From contig JAMWFC010000054.1 in the NCBI GenBank assembly GCA_027475525.1, positions 434,001 to 498,000 on the forward strand: DNA of 64,000 bases. The letters are read 5' to 3'. The position numbers and the translations under genes are program-made. Under the pieces are notes generated by a model. The model worked only from the letters and a program-made list of their open reading frames with translations, ran no database searches and was not told the origin of the DNA. Shown piece by piece: positions 1 through 9,048 of the stretch. This DNA is from Macrolepiota albuminosa. Taxonomy: Eukaryota; Basidiomycota; Agaricomycetes; Agaricales; Agaricaceae. Numbering within the stretch: the stretch's first letter is position 1; each line of letters opens with the position of its first letter.

Positions 1-1650
1 GCATACTCACTTCCATATGACCCACACTACTACGTAGCTTGTTTATTCGAAGACAGAATGACACCTGAAGTTGCAAATTATGAGTATGAGTTAGACCTAA
101 TCCGCACCTGGGTTTCTGCATTCGGAAAGCTGCAACTAGAGGTCAACGACGGACGATTACAAGTCATTGGCCTATACGGACAACAAGTGGAAGCAGGTAC
201 CTACCCTTCCATCCAGAGGAATACGGCATCCACTCGAGATCCATCACGACAGGTGCCCAAACCCCTCGTCGTAGTAGTCCAAATCAATGGACACCCTGCT
301 CGCGCACTAATAGACTCAGGGTCTCTGGGAGACTTCATTTCCAGCACCTTAGTACAGCAACTAGGCATAAAGAAGAAAGAACTCACCTCTCCAGTTTCCG
401 TTCAGCTCGCCGTGCAGAGATCCCAATCCCGAATCAATTATGGCGCCACGGCTCACTTCCAGTATCAGTTCATTGCCAAAGATCATTACTTCGATGTGAT
501 CAACCTATCCAGTTATGACCTCATTCTAGGTACCCCCTTTCTATTCCAGCACCGCGTCACTTTCGGAATCAATCCTTCCCGTGTTTTGATTGGGTCCCTG
601 CAATCGGTCCCCATGAAGGGACTAGGAGTGACTAAGTTAGCCTCCTGGTCACTGGAACTATATGAAGAAAACTTAGAAGCGATAAGAGAAGAATTGCGTC
701 GATATGCGGCACCTATTTGCAGATCGGCAAGTGACACTCCATTACCACCATTACGGGCTATCAACCATGAAATAAACCTAATAGACCCTAATAGGACTTA
801 CCCTTGGCGCCCATCTTGCTGCCCTGAGGCCATGAGGGCTCAGTGGACGGAGAAAAGGGACGCCTATATCAAAAATTGCAGATGGAAGATCACGAGCAGT
901 GGAAACACCATACCAATGATGCTGATACCCAAACCGGTGAAGCAGGGAGAACCGCCGCGTTTACGAACAGTCTTCAACCTCAGAGCCTGGAACGTGAACA
1001 CCGTAAAGAAATCATTGCCGCTTCTAGATATAGACGGGATACTAAGAAGAGCAGCCAGAGGTCGGTATAGATCGATCCTGGATGGAAAAGATGCTTACGA
1101 ACAAATCCATGTCATACCAGAGCATGTCGAGCGGACAGCTGTAACCACACCGGATGGAAACATGGTCAGTAACGTCATCCAACAGGGCGACTGTAACGCA
1201 CCGGCGACCTATCAAGCTGTTATGAACCATATTTTCTCGGCATACATTGGTAGATTTATGGATGTTTACCTCGACGATATTATAATATATTCGAATTCGC
1301 TTGAAGAACACATTAAGCATGTAAGGCTAATCATTGACATCCTCCGTAAAGAGAAATTGTACCTAGGGGAGAATAAACTTCAATTCTTGTGCAAAGAAAT
1401 GAAAGTTCTGGGACGCATCGTGGATGACAATGGGATACATATGGACCCCAAAAAGGTTGATGTGTTATCCAAATGGAAGACTCCAACGAACAGGGACCTT
1501 TTGAGAGGATTCCTGGGGGCCGCAGGCTACCTAGCTGATGACATCGACCGTGTATTCCAATGGGAATATTACATACACTCACTGGGAATACGGTCCCGTT
1601 TTGATGGGAACACACACACCAGCATGCCTTTGAAGATATTAAACGATTGA
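1..1650 (+). pseudogene. Gypsy Pol part 1: aspartic protease and reverse transcriptase
   Basis: The frame is open from base 1; the first ATG at 58 is internal. Counting from that ATG, the protease active site reads RALIDSGS near residue 86, followed by the flap-like region and a DLILGTPF motif near residue 155. The reverse transcriptase follows, with LDGKDAYEQ near 341, QQGDCNAPATYQ near 375 and the catalytic YLDD box at about 404-407, so the catalytic residues are retained. The frame shifts by one base near 1555, just after the GYLADDIDRV segment; past it the correct frame meets TGA stops near 1600 and 1659 before RNase H begins. It copies element RNA into DNA in cytoplasmic particles when intact. 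The shifted C-terminal tail of this frame is not real coding sequence. Confidence 0.88.
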
Positions 1651-1660
1651 CGGTCCAGTG

Positions 1661-1814
1661 CTGAGAACATCATAGACGGCCTCTGGAATATGGAGCGAAC
1701 CATGATCCTATTCATGTGGTAACGGATGGATGTGTTACTGAGAACATCATAGACGGCCTCTGGAATATGGAGCGAACCATGATCCTATTCATGTGGTAAC
1801 GGATGGATGTGTTA
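1661..1814. repeat. 77-bp direct tandem duplication (no. 1)
   Basis: Bases 1661-1737 and 1738-1814 are identical, and three further bases match by chance (80 matched positions, period 77). The duplication lies in the Pol region between reverse transcriptase and RNase H and adds a +2 frame change. It shares its exact 77-base period with eight other duplications in the window and is probably an assembly join artefact. Confidence 0.95.
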
Positions 1815-3451
1815 CTGGCATTGCGGGAGTGGTTAGCCAGGGGGAAAACTGGAGAACTGCGAAGGTCGCCGTGTTCTATTCCACGAAGCTTAATTCTGCA
1901 CAACAAAACTACCCTGTACACGAGATTGAGATGTTAGCAGGTGTAGAAACCATGCTCAGACACAGGGATATCCTGCAAGGTGTTAAGTTCACTTGGTATA
2001 CGGATCACAAGGGGCTTATTCACCTTCTAAACCAAAAAAACCTGTCAGGAAGACAAGCCCGATGGCTTGAAAAGATTTCGGAATTTGACTTTGAGGTCGT
2101 ATACGTCCCAGGCGCAGAAAACATTCTATCAGACGCCTTGTCGCAATTGTACATGAATGACAAGCCAGGAACGGTGCGCGCTCAGAGCGAATACACTTAT
2201 CATGATGTCATAAACAACAATCAGTTAGCCACACACCTCATTTCGATGCCTGTTTTAGTCGGGCTGGAGGGCGCGAGCATGAACCTATCGGCCAATACCT
2301 CAGAAGGGACCAGTAACCAGCAACACATTGCCAACTTACCGAAAAGCCAAGTGCACGTAGACCCTGATCAACCGCTTGATCAGGCACAGAGTCCGACCTC
2401 TACAGGTGGCGCGCAGCCCAAAAGGGTGTATAGGCAGAAGGAAGTGCCACCCACGGAAACGGGAAGACCGGAGACAGCAAGGGAGTTTGCAGCACGAGCG
2501 TCTAAGAATTTCATGCTGAGGGGACCTCAGCAACGAAAGGAGGGCAAGGCGACACAAGGGAAACTGACCATTAAAATCCCAGCACGTAATCGTAATGACA
2601 ATAGTCAGAGGCAATCAGTCGAAAATAACAGATCATCGAGAGAGATAATCGATGAGGCTGTTGAGCACAACCTGGAACAGGCACAAGATAAGCAAATATT
2701 GGAACGTTCAAAAAAACTACAGGAGTTGACGGGACCCCTGAACCCAGTATCATTGACCGAGATGATGGCTGGAGGGCGAGAACCAATAGACTTGCTAGAA
2801 AGTATCCATGACAAATATCATGAGGACCTGATCCTAGCTCCAGTGGTAAAGAACCCACGCGAATATAAGAACTTTCAGTTAACTGAAGACAAGCTGCTTT
2901 ATATCAAAATAAACGAGAAGAAAGTGCTCTGCATACCATCTATCATGGTAACAGGGCAAAGCATACAAGAGATAGTAATATCAGAAGCGCATTCCATGCT
3001 AGCGCATCTCGGAGCACGAAAGACCCTCACTTATCTTCGTGAGCACGTATGGTGGAAAACTATGAGCAGGGACGTACACTCCTTTTGTGAATCGTGCGTC
3101 ACTTGCGCAAGGAGTAAGCTGTTGAACCATAAACCCTATGGCAAACTGAACCCCCTACCCGTACCTACCCAACCATGGGAGGTTATAGGTATAGATTTCG
3201 TGGGACCCTTGCCAGATTCGAAGGACAGAGACGTGGTCTATAACTCCCTCACCGTCATCATCGACCACTTAACCGGCATGATACACCTGGTGCCCAGTCG
3301 GACAAATTACAACGCTAGAAACATAGCGGAGCTCGTATTCGCAGAGATATACAAACTACATGGACTACCTAAGGCGATAGTCAGTGACCAGGATTTGTAT
3401 TTCACGAGCATATTCTGGACACACTTACATGCCCTGATAGGGACCCAGTTA

Positions 3452-3456
3452 AAAAT
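3452..3456. other. Target-site duplication of the Copia insertion, left copy
   Basis: AAAAT directly before the TGTTAG start of the left LTR. The same AAAAT follows the ACA end of the right LTR at 9044-9048. Five bases is the usual duplication for Copia elements. Confidence 0.93.
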
Positions 3457-3806
3457 TGTTAGAAATCAGACCTAGAGACAAGCGTAAGTTAATCCCTCAG
3501 TCCGGTATAAGTGACTGTAATTGGATTGTACCTAGAGACAAGCGTAAGTTAATCTACCAGGTACAATTAGTTTTATGATAGTTGTGCAGAATGCGTAATT
3601 ACTCACCCCTCAGTCCGGTATAAGTGACTGAGGGGCATCTCTGAGAGCGGTCGTATATAAGTGTATTCTGTAGACAAAGGAAGCATTGTGATTTAATAGA
3701 TAAGGGCGAAATAAAGCTGGCCACCGAGATAAAGCTGGCCACAACCCTGTGTGTGACGAGTGGCGGAGTGGCTGGTGTGATACGTGAATTTGATGGGATT
3801 CCAACA
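3457..3806 (-). repeat. Copia LTR, left copy (3' LTR of the element)
   Basis: It is 350 bp, starts TGTTAGAAAT and ends GGGATTCCAACA on the plus strand. It contains two internal direct repeats of about 25 bp with a 60-bp period (from 3469 and 3529), a doubled ATAAAGCTGGCCAC motif, and a 10-bp-stem hairpin at 3606-3635. The same structure is present in the right-hand copy, so these internal repeats belong to the element. Confidence 0.96.
3606..3635 (-). promoter_or_regulatory. LTR hairpin, left LTR
   Basis: Perfect inverted repeat with arms CCCCTCAGTC and GACTGAGGGG around a 10-base loop that contains TTATA (element sense). Related hairpins occur at 17871-17894 and 60898-60925 in two other Copia relics, which suggests it is a conserved LTR element. 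Its role is unknown. Confidence 0.6.
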
Positions 3807-3818
3807 CTCCTCCTCACC
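3807..3818 (-). other. Polypurine tract of the Copia element
   Basis: On the minus strand the sequence GGTGAGGAGGAG directly precedes the 3' LTR. This is the position and composition expected of the plus-strand primer. Confidence 0.7.
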
Positions 3819-3935
3819 CAGACGCTCCTCCTCGCATGGAATCACGGCTGGTGGAGGCTGAGCCTGGGACGAAGGTGTAAGAATGCTGGAGAGGAGAGGG
3901 CTTTCGTAAATATATCTGCTGTGTTCTCCTTTGAA

Positions 3936-4089
3936 GGGACGCGGAGGAGAGTCAGCTCGTGCGTTTGTACTCGTTCTCGAAGAAAGTGATACTTTATATC
4001 CACGTGCTTCACGGGACGCGGAGGAGAGTCAGCTCGTGCGTTTGTACTCGTTCTCGAAGAAAGTGATACTTTATATCCACGTGCTTCAC
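3936..4089. repeat. 77-bp direct tandem duplication (no. 2)
   Basis: Bases 3936-4012 and 4013-4089 are identical, period exactly 77. It lies at the 3' end of the Copia reading frame and creates the early TGA at 4009. Collapsing it restores the normal end of RNase H. Confidence 0.95.
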
Positions 4090-7000
4090 GCGCGCGTGTA
4101 GGAGAGGATCTTCAGATAGGGCAATCGCGGAGTCGTTGTCGCAGTACATCTGGGTCGGTTGATTGGTTAAGTCATGACCTATACCCTTCAGTAAGGCTCG
4201 AAGCCATATACATTCCTGGGCGCTTTCAAAAGCAGCCATATACTCTGCCTCGCACGATGAAGCAGCCACGGTTCGCTGCTTTCTAACAGCCCAGGACACC
4301 GCCCCCGATCCAAGACTCCAGACGTAACCGCCAACGCTGCGCCGGGTATCGGGGCAACTAGCCCAGTCCGAGTCCGTGAACCCGCTGAGCGTAATGTCGG
4401 GGCATGGTCCACCAAGATGGAGTCGGAGATCGCGCGTGCCTTTTAGGTAGCGGACCAGGCGTATAGCAGCGTTCCAATGGGGTGTAGCGTAAGAGTCCAG
4501 GTACTGCGTTAACTGCTGCACGCCAAAAGCGATGTCGGGACGAGTAGAAATAGCGACGTACAGTAAGCACCCAACGAGTTGACGATAAGGAGTCCTTTCC
4601 AGAGCATGACGTTCCTCTTGAGACAGCGAGTCCCGATCGACGCGCCGCAATTTCGTGTTAGGGTCCATGGGTAGGGATAAGGGCGTGGCGTTGGCTTGAC
4701 CGAACTGATGAATAATCTTGTCAATGAGCGCGGTCTGTGAGAGCTTGACGCATTGGTTAGAACGATCCCATTCGACTGCGATTCCGACTACAAAACGAGG
4801 TATGCCAAGATCTGAGATCGTCCATACTCGACGCATCTGGTCCTTAAAACGCTCGTTTTCGTCCTTGCTACTTGCAATGGACAGAAAATCATCGACGTGA
4901 AGGGCTGCAATGACAGTGCCATGGTCAGAGACGCGATAAAAGATGCAAGACTCGCACGCAAGACGTTGGAAGCCCCACGATGCCATGTTATCATTGACCG
5001 CTTGGTTCCAGATTCTGCCGGCCTGCTTCATGCCGTATAGGCCCTTTACCAGCATCCAGACCCAGTCTTCCTTTCCTTCTTGCTCAAAACCCTCAGGCTG
5101 TCGCATGTACTGTACCTCATCCTCCGGAAGGATTCCGTAAAGGAATGCAGTCTTTACGTCGATCTGGGTTGCATCCCAGCCCTTCGCAGCAGCTAAGTGG
5201 AGGAGGATACGCCAGGATTCCATGCGGGCTGTGGGTGAGGTTGTCTTAGTATAGTCGCGACCAAACACTTGTTCGTGACCTCGAAATACCAGCCTGACTT
5301 TAAACCTAACTGCCTTCCCATGTTCGTCACGCTTTATCTTGAACACCGGGCGTCCTGTTCTGACTTTCTGTCCAGCTGGCACCGCCGTTCGAGGCACGAG
5401 TCGATAGACTCCCATGTCCTTGAGCGAGTTAAGTTCATCACGATACGCCGCTTCCCATTGATCAGCATCACCTGACCGTTTCGCCTCAGCCCACGTACGC
5501 GGTTCGTCGCAGAAGTCGGAAACCAGAGGGTAGTCTTTAAGTTCATGTGTAGCAGTCAATAAATACTCAATGTCGTGTAGTGACGCTACGCCCCCAAGAT
5601 CAGGCAGGTCACGATCATGATCGGCGATTGGACCCTCGGTACCTCGATCGGCGGTTCTCGACGCCTCGCGCTGTGCTCGTAGACGTTCCCCTGCGGCAAT
5701 CGAGTCTTGTACTGCCCTCTGAGTCCGTGACAGTGGAGCATTTTCGGGATCTGCTCTGACGGTTGGGATCGGTGCACGTTGTGATCGGCGGAGTTGGTGA
5801 ATCTGCTGCTCGACATGTGGCTCATCAGGCTCGACTTGAGGGGCAGACAGAGATGCATTCGAAGTGGGCAGGTTGTCGTCATCGAAGATGAGAGGGTCAG
5901 GAGGCTGCAAAGCAGGTAGACGATGAGTAACGGCGGGATCTGGAGGTAAGTTTTGCGTTTGCGACGACTCCTCGTGACTCTCACAGAATCTGACATGAAA
6001 AGTTTCGTATATCTTCCCAGTCACTTTGTCGTAGCATCGGTAAGCTTTCGAATTCTTGGCATAGCCGATCAGAACACATTCGACAGATCTGGCATAGATC
6101 TTCGGGTTGTGTTCTGCGAGAATAAGGACGAAAGCTTTACAGCCGATTTCCTTCATGTAAGAATACTTTGGACGACGACCGGTCCAGGCTTCATGTGGGG
6201 TAACGCCCTTTATGGATTTAGTGAGTGTACGTTTATGGATATGGGATGCCGTCAAATAAAACTCATCCCAAAGATTGGGCGGGCATCCCGCAGCTATTCG
6301 CATGGTACGTGCCTTCCCCATAAGGGTTCGATGTAGACGCTCAACGCGACCAATATGAGCTGACGTGTAGGCCGCCCCATATTGCTGTTCCGAGCCATGG
6401 GACAATAGCCACGCGTGCATATCTCGTCCATCAAGTTCGCCGTCGTGACCGGTCCTGTACGTGCCGAGTTTAGTTTGTGCTTCGTTTTCCCGAGCTATCT
6501 GCCAGGCTTTAAGGTGAGGGAATGCTTCAGCTTTGCCCCGCAGCAATATCGACCAATGTTCACTAGTATAATCATCGACAACATTCATAACGTATTTGTA
6601 ACCACTTCGTGATACAACGGCCTGTGGACCAGCGAGGTCTACCCATACTATCTCAAGCTTCCTCGTCGCTTTTCGTCCTTCTCCCCACACCTTTGGTACC
6701 GAGTTCCTCGTCTGTTTTCCGAGGATACAAGAGTTACACTTAGGTGCTTTCGAGGATAAGACAGAGGGCGCACCTGGGATTATTCCAGCTTTAGCCATGT
6801 CTAGGACAATCTGATAGCTGGCATGTCCGAGGCGACGATGCCAGGTCTCTAGATTAGCGGTGTGTTGAAGCGAGTAAGCGCGGTGTTCCAAAGAGATAGA
6901 GCTGAGATTAAGTGTGTATAGGCGCTGGTCGGGAGCGAGTGTCCCGCGAGCTACGAGTGCGCGAGTGGATCGGTTGATGATTTTAACTGACGAGTTGTCG

Positions 7001-8520
7001 AAGATGGTGTCGAGGCCTGAGCAAGTGGCCAGAGAACTGACTGAAACAAGGCGGACGGTCGCGTTCGGAATGTAAAGAGCATCCTTTAGGACTATGTCGG
7101 CACCTTTTGCAATGTGGAGGCGTATGTTGCCGATTCCGATTGCTGCGACTGTGGATCCACCGAGTCCTTTGACATTGCACGGCTGGATCGGGCGTAGAGT
7201 CGAGAAATCATCGCGGCATGGAGATATATGGACGGTCGCGCCGGAATCGATGAGGAACGGAGTGGTGCTGAGTGTGGATACAGGTACGCGTCCTGTCTGA
7301 TCTATTGGCAATACATTTGCGGCCAAAATGCTGTCTGTTACGGTTTTAGTGTGCGTGTTCCAGTCCACGGTTACGCTGGGGTCCTCTATCGCCGTGAAGC
7401 CAGTGTGTTCCCAGTATTCGGTGGAGTGATCGAGAGGTGATTCAGAAGGGGACACGTCCACTTCCGCTATGGCGGCCATATTGGAGGGGACTGGGAGCTG
7501 ACCGAGCTGGGATGGGTCCACATACCATAACTTCCCATCTAGCCCTGTGACTGCTACGAAAGTTTTCGGAGCGAGATTTGTGGTGGCTGTGCCTTTGGGT
7601 GAGGCCTTTGTGGTCGTGTTCGATTTGTTCCTGAAAGCCCTCTGGGCTTCCTGAGCTTCAGGAATAGACTTGCCTGCCATCCCTCCTCCTTTCTGTACGC
7701 AGAAGGCTTTTGTGTGTCCCTTGCATGGCCTTTTTAGCGCGAAGCAATTGTCACAACAGGTTGCTCCCGGACCATGATTATGGCCCGGTAAGTCTGTTGG
7801 TCTGGCTCCCCCTCTCGCGCTAAACGCTGTTGCATGGTTGGACTTCGCCTTAGCATTCAGAATATTTTGAGCGTTTTCCATAAGGATGCGAATGTCGGTT
7901 GGATTGCAGGGCGCAGTCTGAGAGCTTTTGCTGAGGAGGGTCGAGACAGAGTTTTGAAGGGATTCAAAGGACGGATCGTTGAGACTATTAAGCAGCGCAA
8001 TGCAGGTGAACAAGTCTTGGTCGACCTTTCCGATGTCAAAGGCCCGTTTGACGACGTCAGCGATGCGTCCCGCAGTGACGGGAAGTGGTTCAGCAGTGGA
8101 ACAATACGTGGACAGAGCCTCCTGAAGGAGGGCGATTTGTTTGATCGGTCCTTCCCTCTGCGCGCGTGCTTTGAGGTCCTCGAAACATGCGGCCGCCCCT
8201 TTATCAGTTACGAGGTCGCGGTGCTCAGTATCCTCGAGTGCAGACTTGATGAAAGTGATGGTAAGCCTGTCATTCAGTCCCCAATTGGCGTAAGCACGGG
8301 GTTCGGTATCGATGCCCGGGCGCAAAGCGATGTCACCGAACGCGTGAGAGTAAAGCCCGTTGAGGATGAGGGCATCCTGAAGCCTTTCGGTCCACTGGGA
8401 GAAGTTCCCGTCAGCGCGAGTGTACTTTGCGCCATCCCACCTGTGGCGTATTACGCGCTCCGGGACGGAGGGGTTCGTTGCATCGGACGGCAAGACAGTA
8501 GACGGAGATATGGGAGCCAT
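4009..8520 (-). CDS. Copia Gag-Pol polyprotein, C-terminus displaced by a 77-bp duplication
   Basis: A single frame of 1503 codons starts at the ATG at 8520, about 160 bases after the primer site. Gag covers roughly residues 1-320, with a cysteine/histidine cluster (CCDNC to FC, 255-274) in the zinc-knuckle position. The protease box is DSGATVHISP (425-434). The integrase has H561, H566, C595 and C598, then D628, D693 and E727. The reverse transcriptase has TQIDVKTAFLYG (1118-1129) and LHVDD (1207-1211). RNase H has TDSDW (1382), CEAEY (1423) and CDND (1460). The frame stops at RVP because of the 77-bp duplication. Reading past a single repeat copy gives 31 more codons, including the usual ENTADIFTKAL ending, and a stop at 3842. 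I infer a full-length, possibly functional element in the genome. Confidence 0.95.
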   Translation of the reverse strand: MAPISPSTVLPSDATNPSVPERVIRHRWDGAKYTRADGNFSQWTERLQDALILNGLYSHAFGDIALRPGIDTEPRAYANWGLNDRLTITFIKSALEDTEHRDLVTDKGAAACFEDLKARAQREGPIKQIALLQEALSTYCSTAEPLPVTAGRIADVVKRAFDIGKVDQDLFTCIALLNSLNDPSFESLQNSVSTLLSKSSQTAPCNPTDIRILMENAQNILNAKAKSNHATAFSARGGARPTDLPGHNHGPGATCCDNCFALKRPCKGHTKAFCVQKGGGMAGKSIPEAQEAQRAFRNKSNTTTKASPKGTATTNLAPKTFVAVTGLDGKLWYVDPSQLGQLPVPSNMAAIAEVDVSPSESPLDHSTEYWEHTGFTAIEDPSVTVDWNTHTKTVTDSILAANVLPIDQTGRVPVSTLSTTPFLIDSGATVHISPCRDDFSTLRPIQPCNVKGLGGSTVAAIGIGNIRLHIAKGADIVLKDALYIPNATVRLVSVSSLATCSGLDTIFDNSSVKIINRSTRALVARGTLAPDQRLYTLNLSSISLEHRAYSLQHTANLETWHRRLGHASYQIVLDMAKAGIIPGAPSVLSSKAPKCNSCILGKQTRNSVPKVWGEGRKATRKLEIVWVDLAGPQAVVSRSGYKYVMNVVDDYTSEHWSILLRGKAEAFPHLKAWQIARENEAQTKLGTYRTGHDGELDGRDMHAWLLSHGSEQQYGAAYTSAHIGRVERLHRTLMGKARTMRIAAGCPPNLWDEFYLTASHIHKRTLTKSIKGVTPHEAWTGRRPKYSYMKEIGCKAFVLILAEHNPKIYARSVECVLIGYAKNSKAYRCYDKVTGKIYETFHVRFCESHEESSQTQNLPPDPAVTHRLPALQPPDPLIFDDDNLPTSNASLSAPQVEPDEPHVEQQIHQLRRSQRAPIPTVRADPENAPLSRTQRAVQDSIAAGERLRAQREASRTADRGTEGPIADHDRDLPDLGGVASLHDIEYLLTATHELKDYPLVSDFCDEPRTWAEAKRSGDADQWEAAYRDELNSLKDMGVYRLVPRTAVPAGQKVRTGRPVFKIKRDEHGKAVRFKVRLVFRGHEQVFGRDYTKTTSPTARMESWRILLHLAAAKGWDATQIDVKTAFLYGILPEDEVQYMRQPEGFEQEGKEDWVWMLVKGLYGMKQAGRIWNQAVNDNMASWGFQRLACESCIFYRVSDHGTVIAALHVDDFLSIASSKDENERFKDQMRRVWTISDLGIPRFVVGIAVEWDRSNQCVKLSQTALIDKIIHQFGQANATPLSLPMDPNTKLRRVDRDSLSQEERHALERTPYRQLVGCLLYVAISTRPDIAFGVQQLTQYLDSYATPHWNAAIRLVRYLKGTRDLRLHLGGPCPDITLSGFTDSDWASCPDTRRSVGGYVWSLGSGAVSWAVRKQRTVAASSCEAEYMAAFESAQECIWLRALLKGIGHDLTNQPTQMYCDNDSAIALSEDPLLHARVKHVDIKYHFLRERVQTHELTLLRVP

Positions 8521-8683
8521 GGCGAGACAGAATCGCTAGGGGGAAGACAAAGAACAAGTGACAAAGAGACAATGGACAAAAGGTCCAGGTACGCGACGCG
8601 ACGCGTTTAGATATATCCGGACAGGAGTGCTTGATCAAAGGTCTGGTGTCGATTATTCGTTCTCAAAGAATGGTCGACAATAT

Positions 8684-8693
8684 GCCCATAACC
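8684..8693 (-). other. Copia primer-binding site, half-tRNA (initiator tRNA-Met) type
   Basis: Directly after the 5' LTR on the minus strand stands GGTTATGGGC. Drosophila copia has the same box at the same place and primes from the anticodon stem-loop half of initiator tRNA-Met rather than from the tRNA 3' end; this use is established for copia and Ty5. The second Copia element has the same box at 61027-61036. Confidence 0.8.
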
Positions 8694-9043
8694 TGTTAGA
8701 AATCAGACCTAGAGACAAGCGTAAGTTAATCCCTCAGTCCGGTATAAGTGACTGTAATTGGATTGTACCTAGAGACAAGCGTAAGTTAATCTACCAGGTA
8801 CAATTAGTTTTATGATAGTTGTGCAGAATGCGTAATTACTCACCCCTCAGTCCGGTATAAGTGACTGAGGGGCATCTCTGAGAGCGGTCGTATATAAGTG
8901 TATTCTGTAGACAAAGGAAGCATTGTGATTTAATAGATAAGGGCGAAATAAAGCTGGCCACCGAGATAAAGCTGGCCACAACCCTGTGTGTGACGAGTGG
9001 CGGAGTGGCTGGTGTGATACGTGAATTTGATGGGATTCCAACA
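8694..9043 (-). repeat. Copia LTR, right copy (5' LTR of the element)
   Basis: It is 350 bp and appears identical to 3457-3806. The primer-binding site lies immediately next to it on the minus strand, so this copy would carry the element's promoter. Confidence 0.96.
8843..8872 (-). promoter_or_regulatory. LTR hairpin, right LTR
   Basis: Same 10-bp stem and 10-base loop as in the left LTR, at the same offset of 149 bases from the LTR edge. Confidence 0.6.
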
Positions 9044-9048
9044 AAAAT
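9044..9048. other. Target-site duplication of the Copia insertion, right copy
   Basis: AAAAT directly after the right LTR, matching 3452-3456. Confidence 0.93.

Larger units (their letters stand above)
1651..3456 (+). pseudogene. Gypsy Pol part 2: RNase H and N-terminal two thirds of integrase
   Basis: After the 77-bp duplication the coding frame resumes near 1793. RNase H is seen as a VVTDG start (just upstream), FYSTKLNSAQQNYPVHEIEM and the TDHKGL box. A low-complexity, charged spacer of about 200 residues separates it from integrase. The integrase zinc-binding HHCC module follows (AHLGARKTLTYL, then CESCVTCARS), then the catalytic core with the first two aspartates in GIDFVGPLP and IVSDQDLYF. 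The third catalytic residue (glutamate) is on the far side of the Copia insertion, at about 9.09 kb. The frame ends abruptly at codons for TQLK where the Copia LTR begins at 3457; joining 3456 to 9049 restores the usual QLKMSSAYHP transition. Confidence 0.88.
3457..9043 (-). mobile_element. Ty1/Copia retrotransposon, recent insertion into the Gypsy integrase gene
   Basis: Two 350-bp LTRs with TG...CA ends flank one long minus-strand Gag-Pol frame. I see no difference between the two LTRs by eye. The primer-binding site, polypurine tract and 5-bp target duplication are all present. The element therefore looks recent and, apart from a 77-bp duplication at the 3' end of the reading frame, complete. 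Its orientation is opposite to the host Gypsy element, so its 5' LTR is the right-hand copy. Confidence 0.95.

Noticed and set aside
7834..8610. 258-codon plus-strand frame opposite the Copia Gag
   Set aside because: It is the antisense shadow of the Gag-Pol frame, has no motifs, and CpG-rich coding sequence often leaves such frames open.
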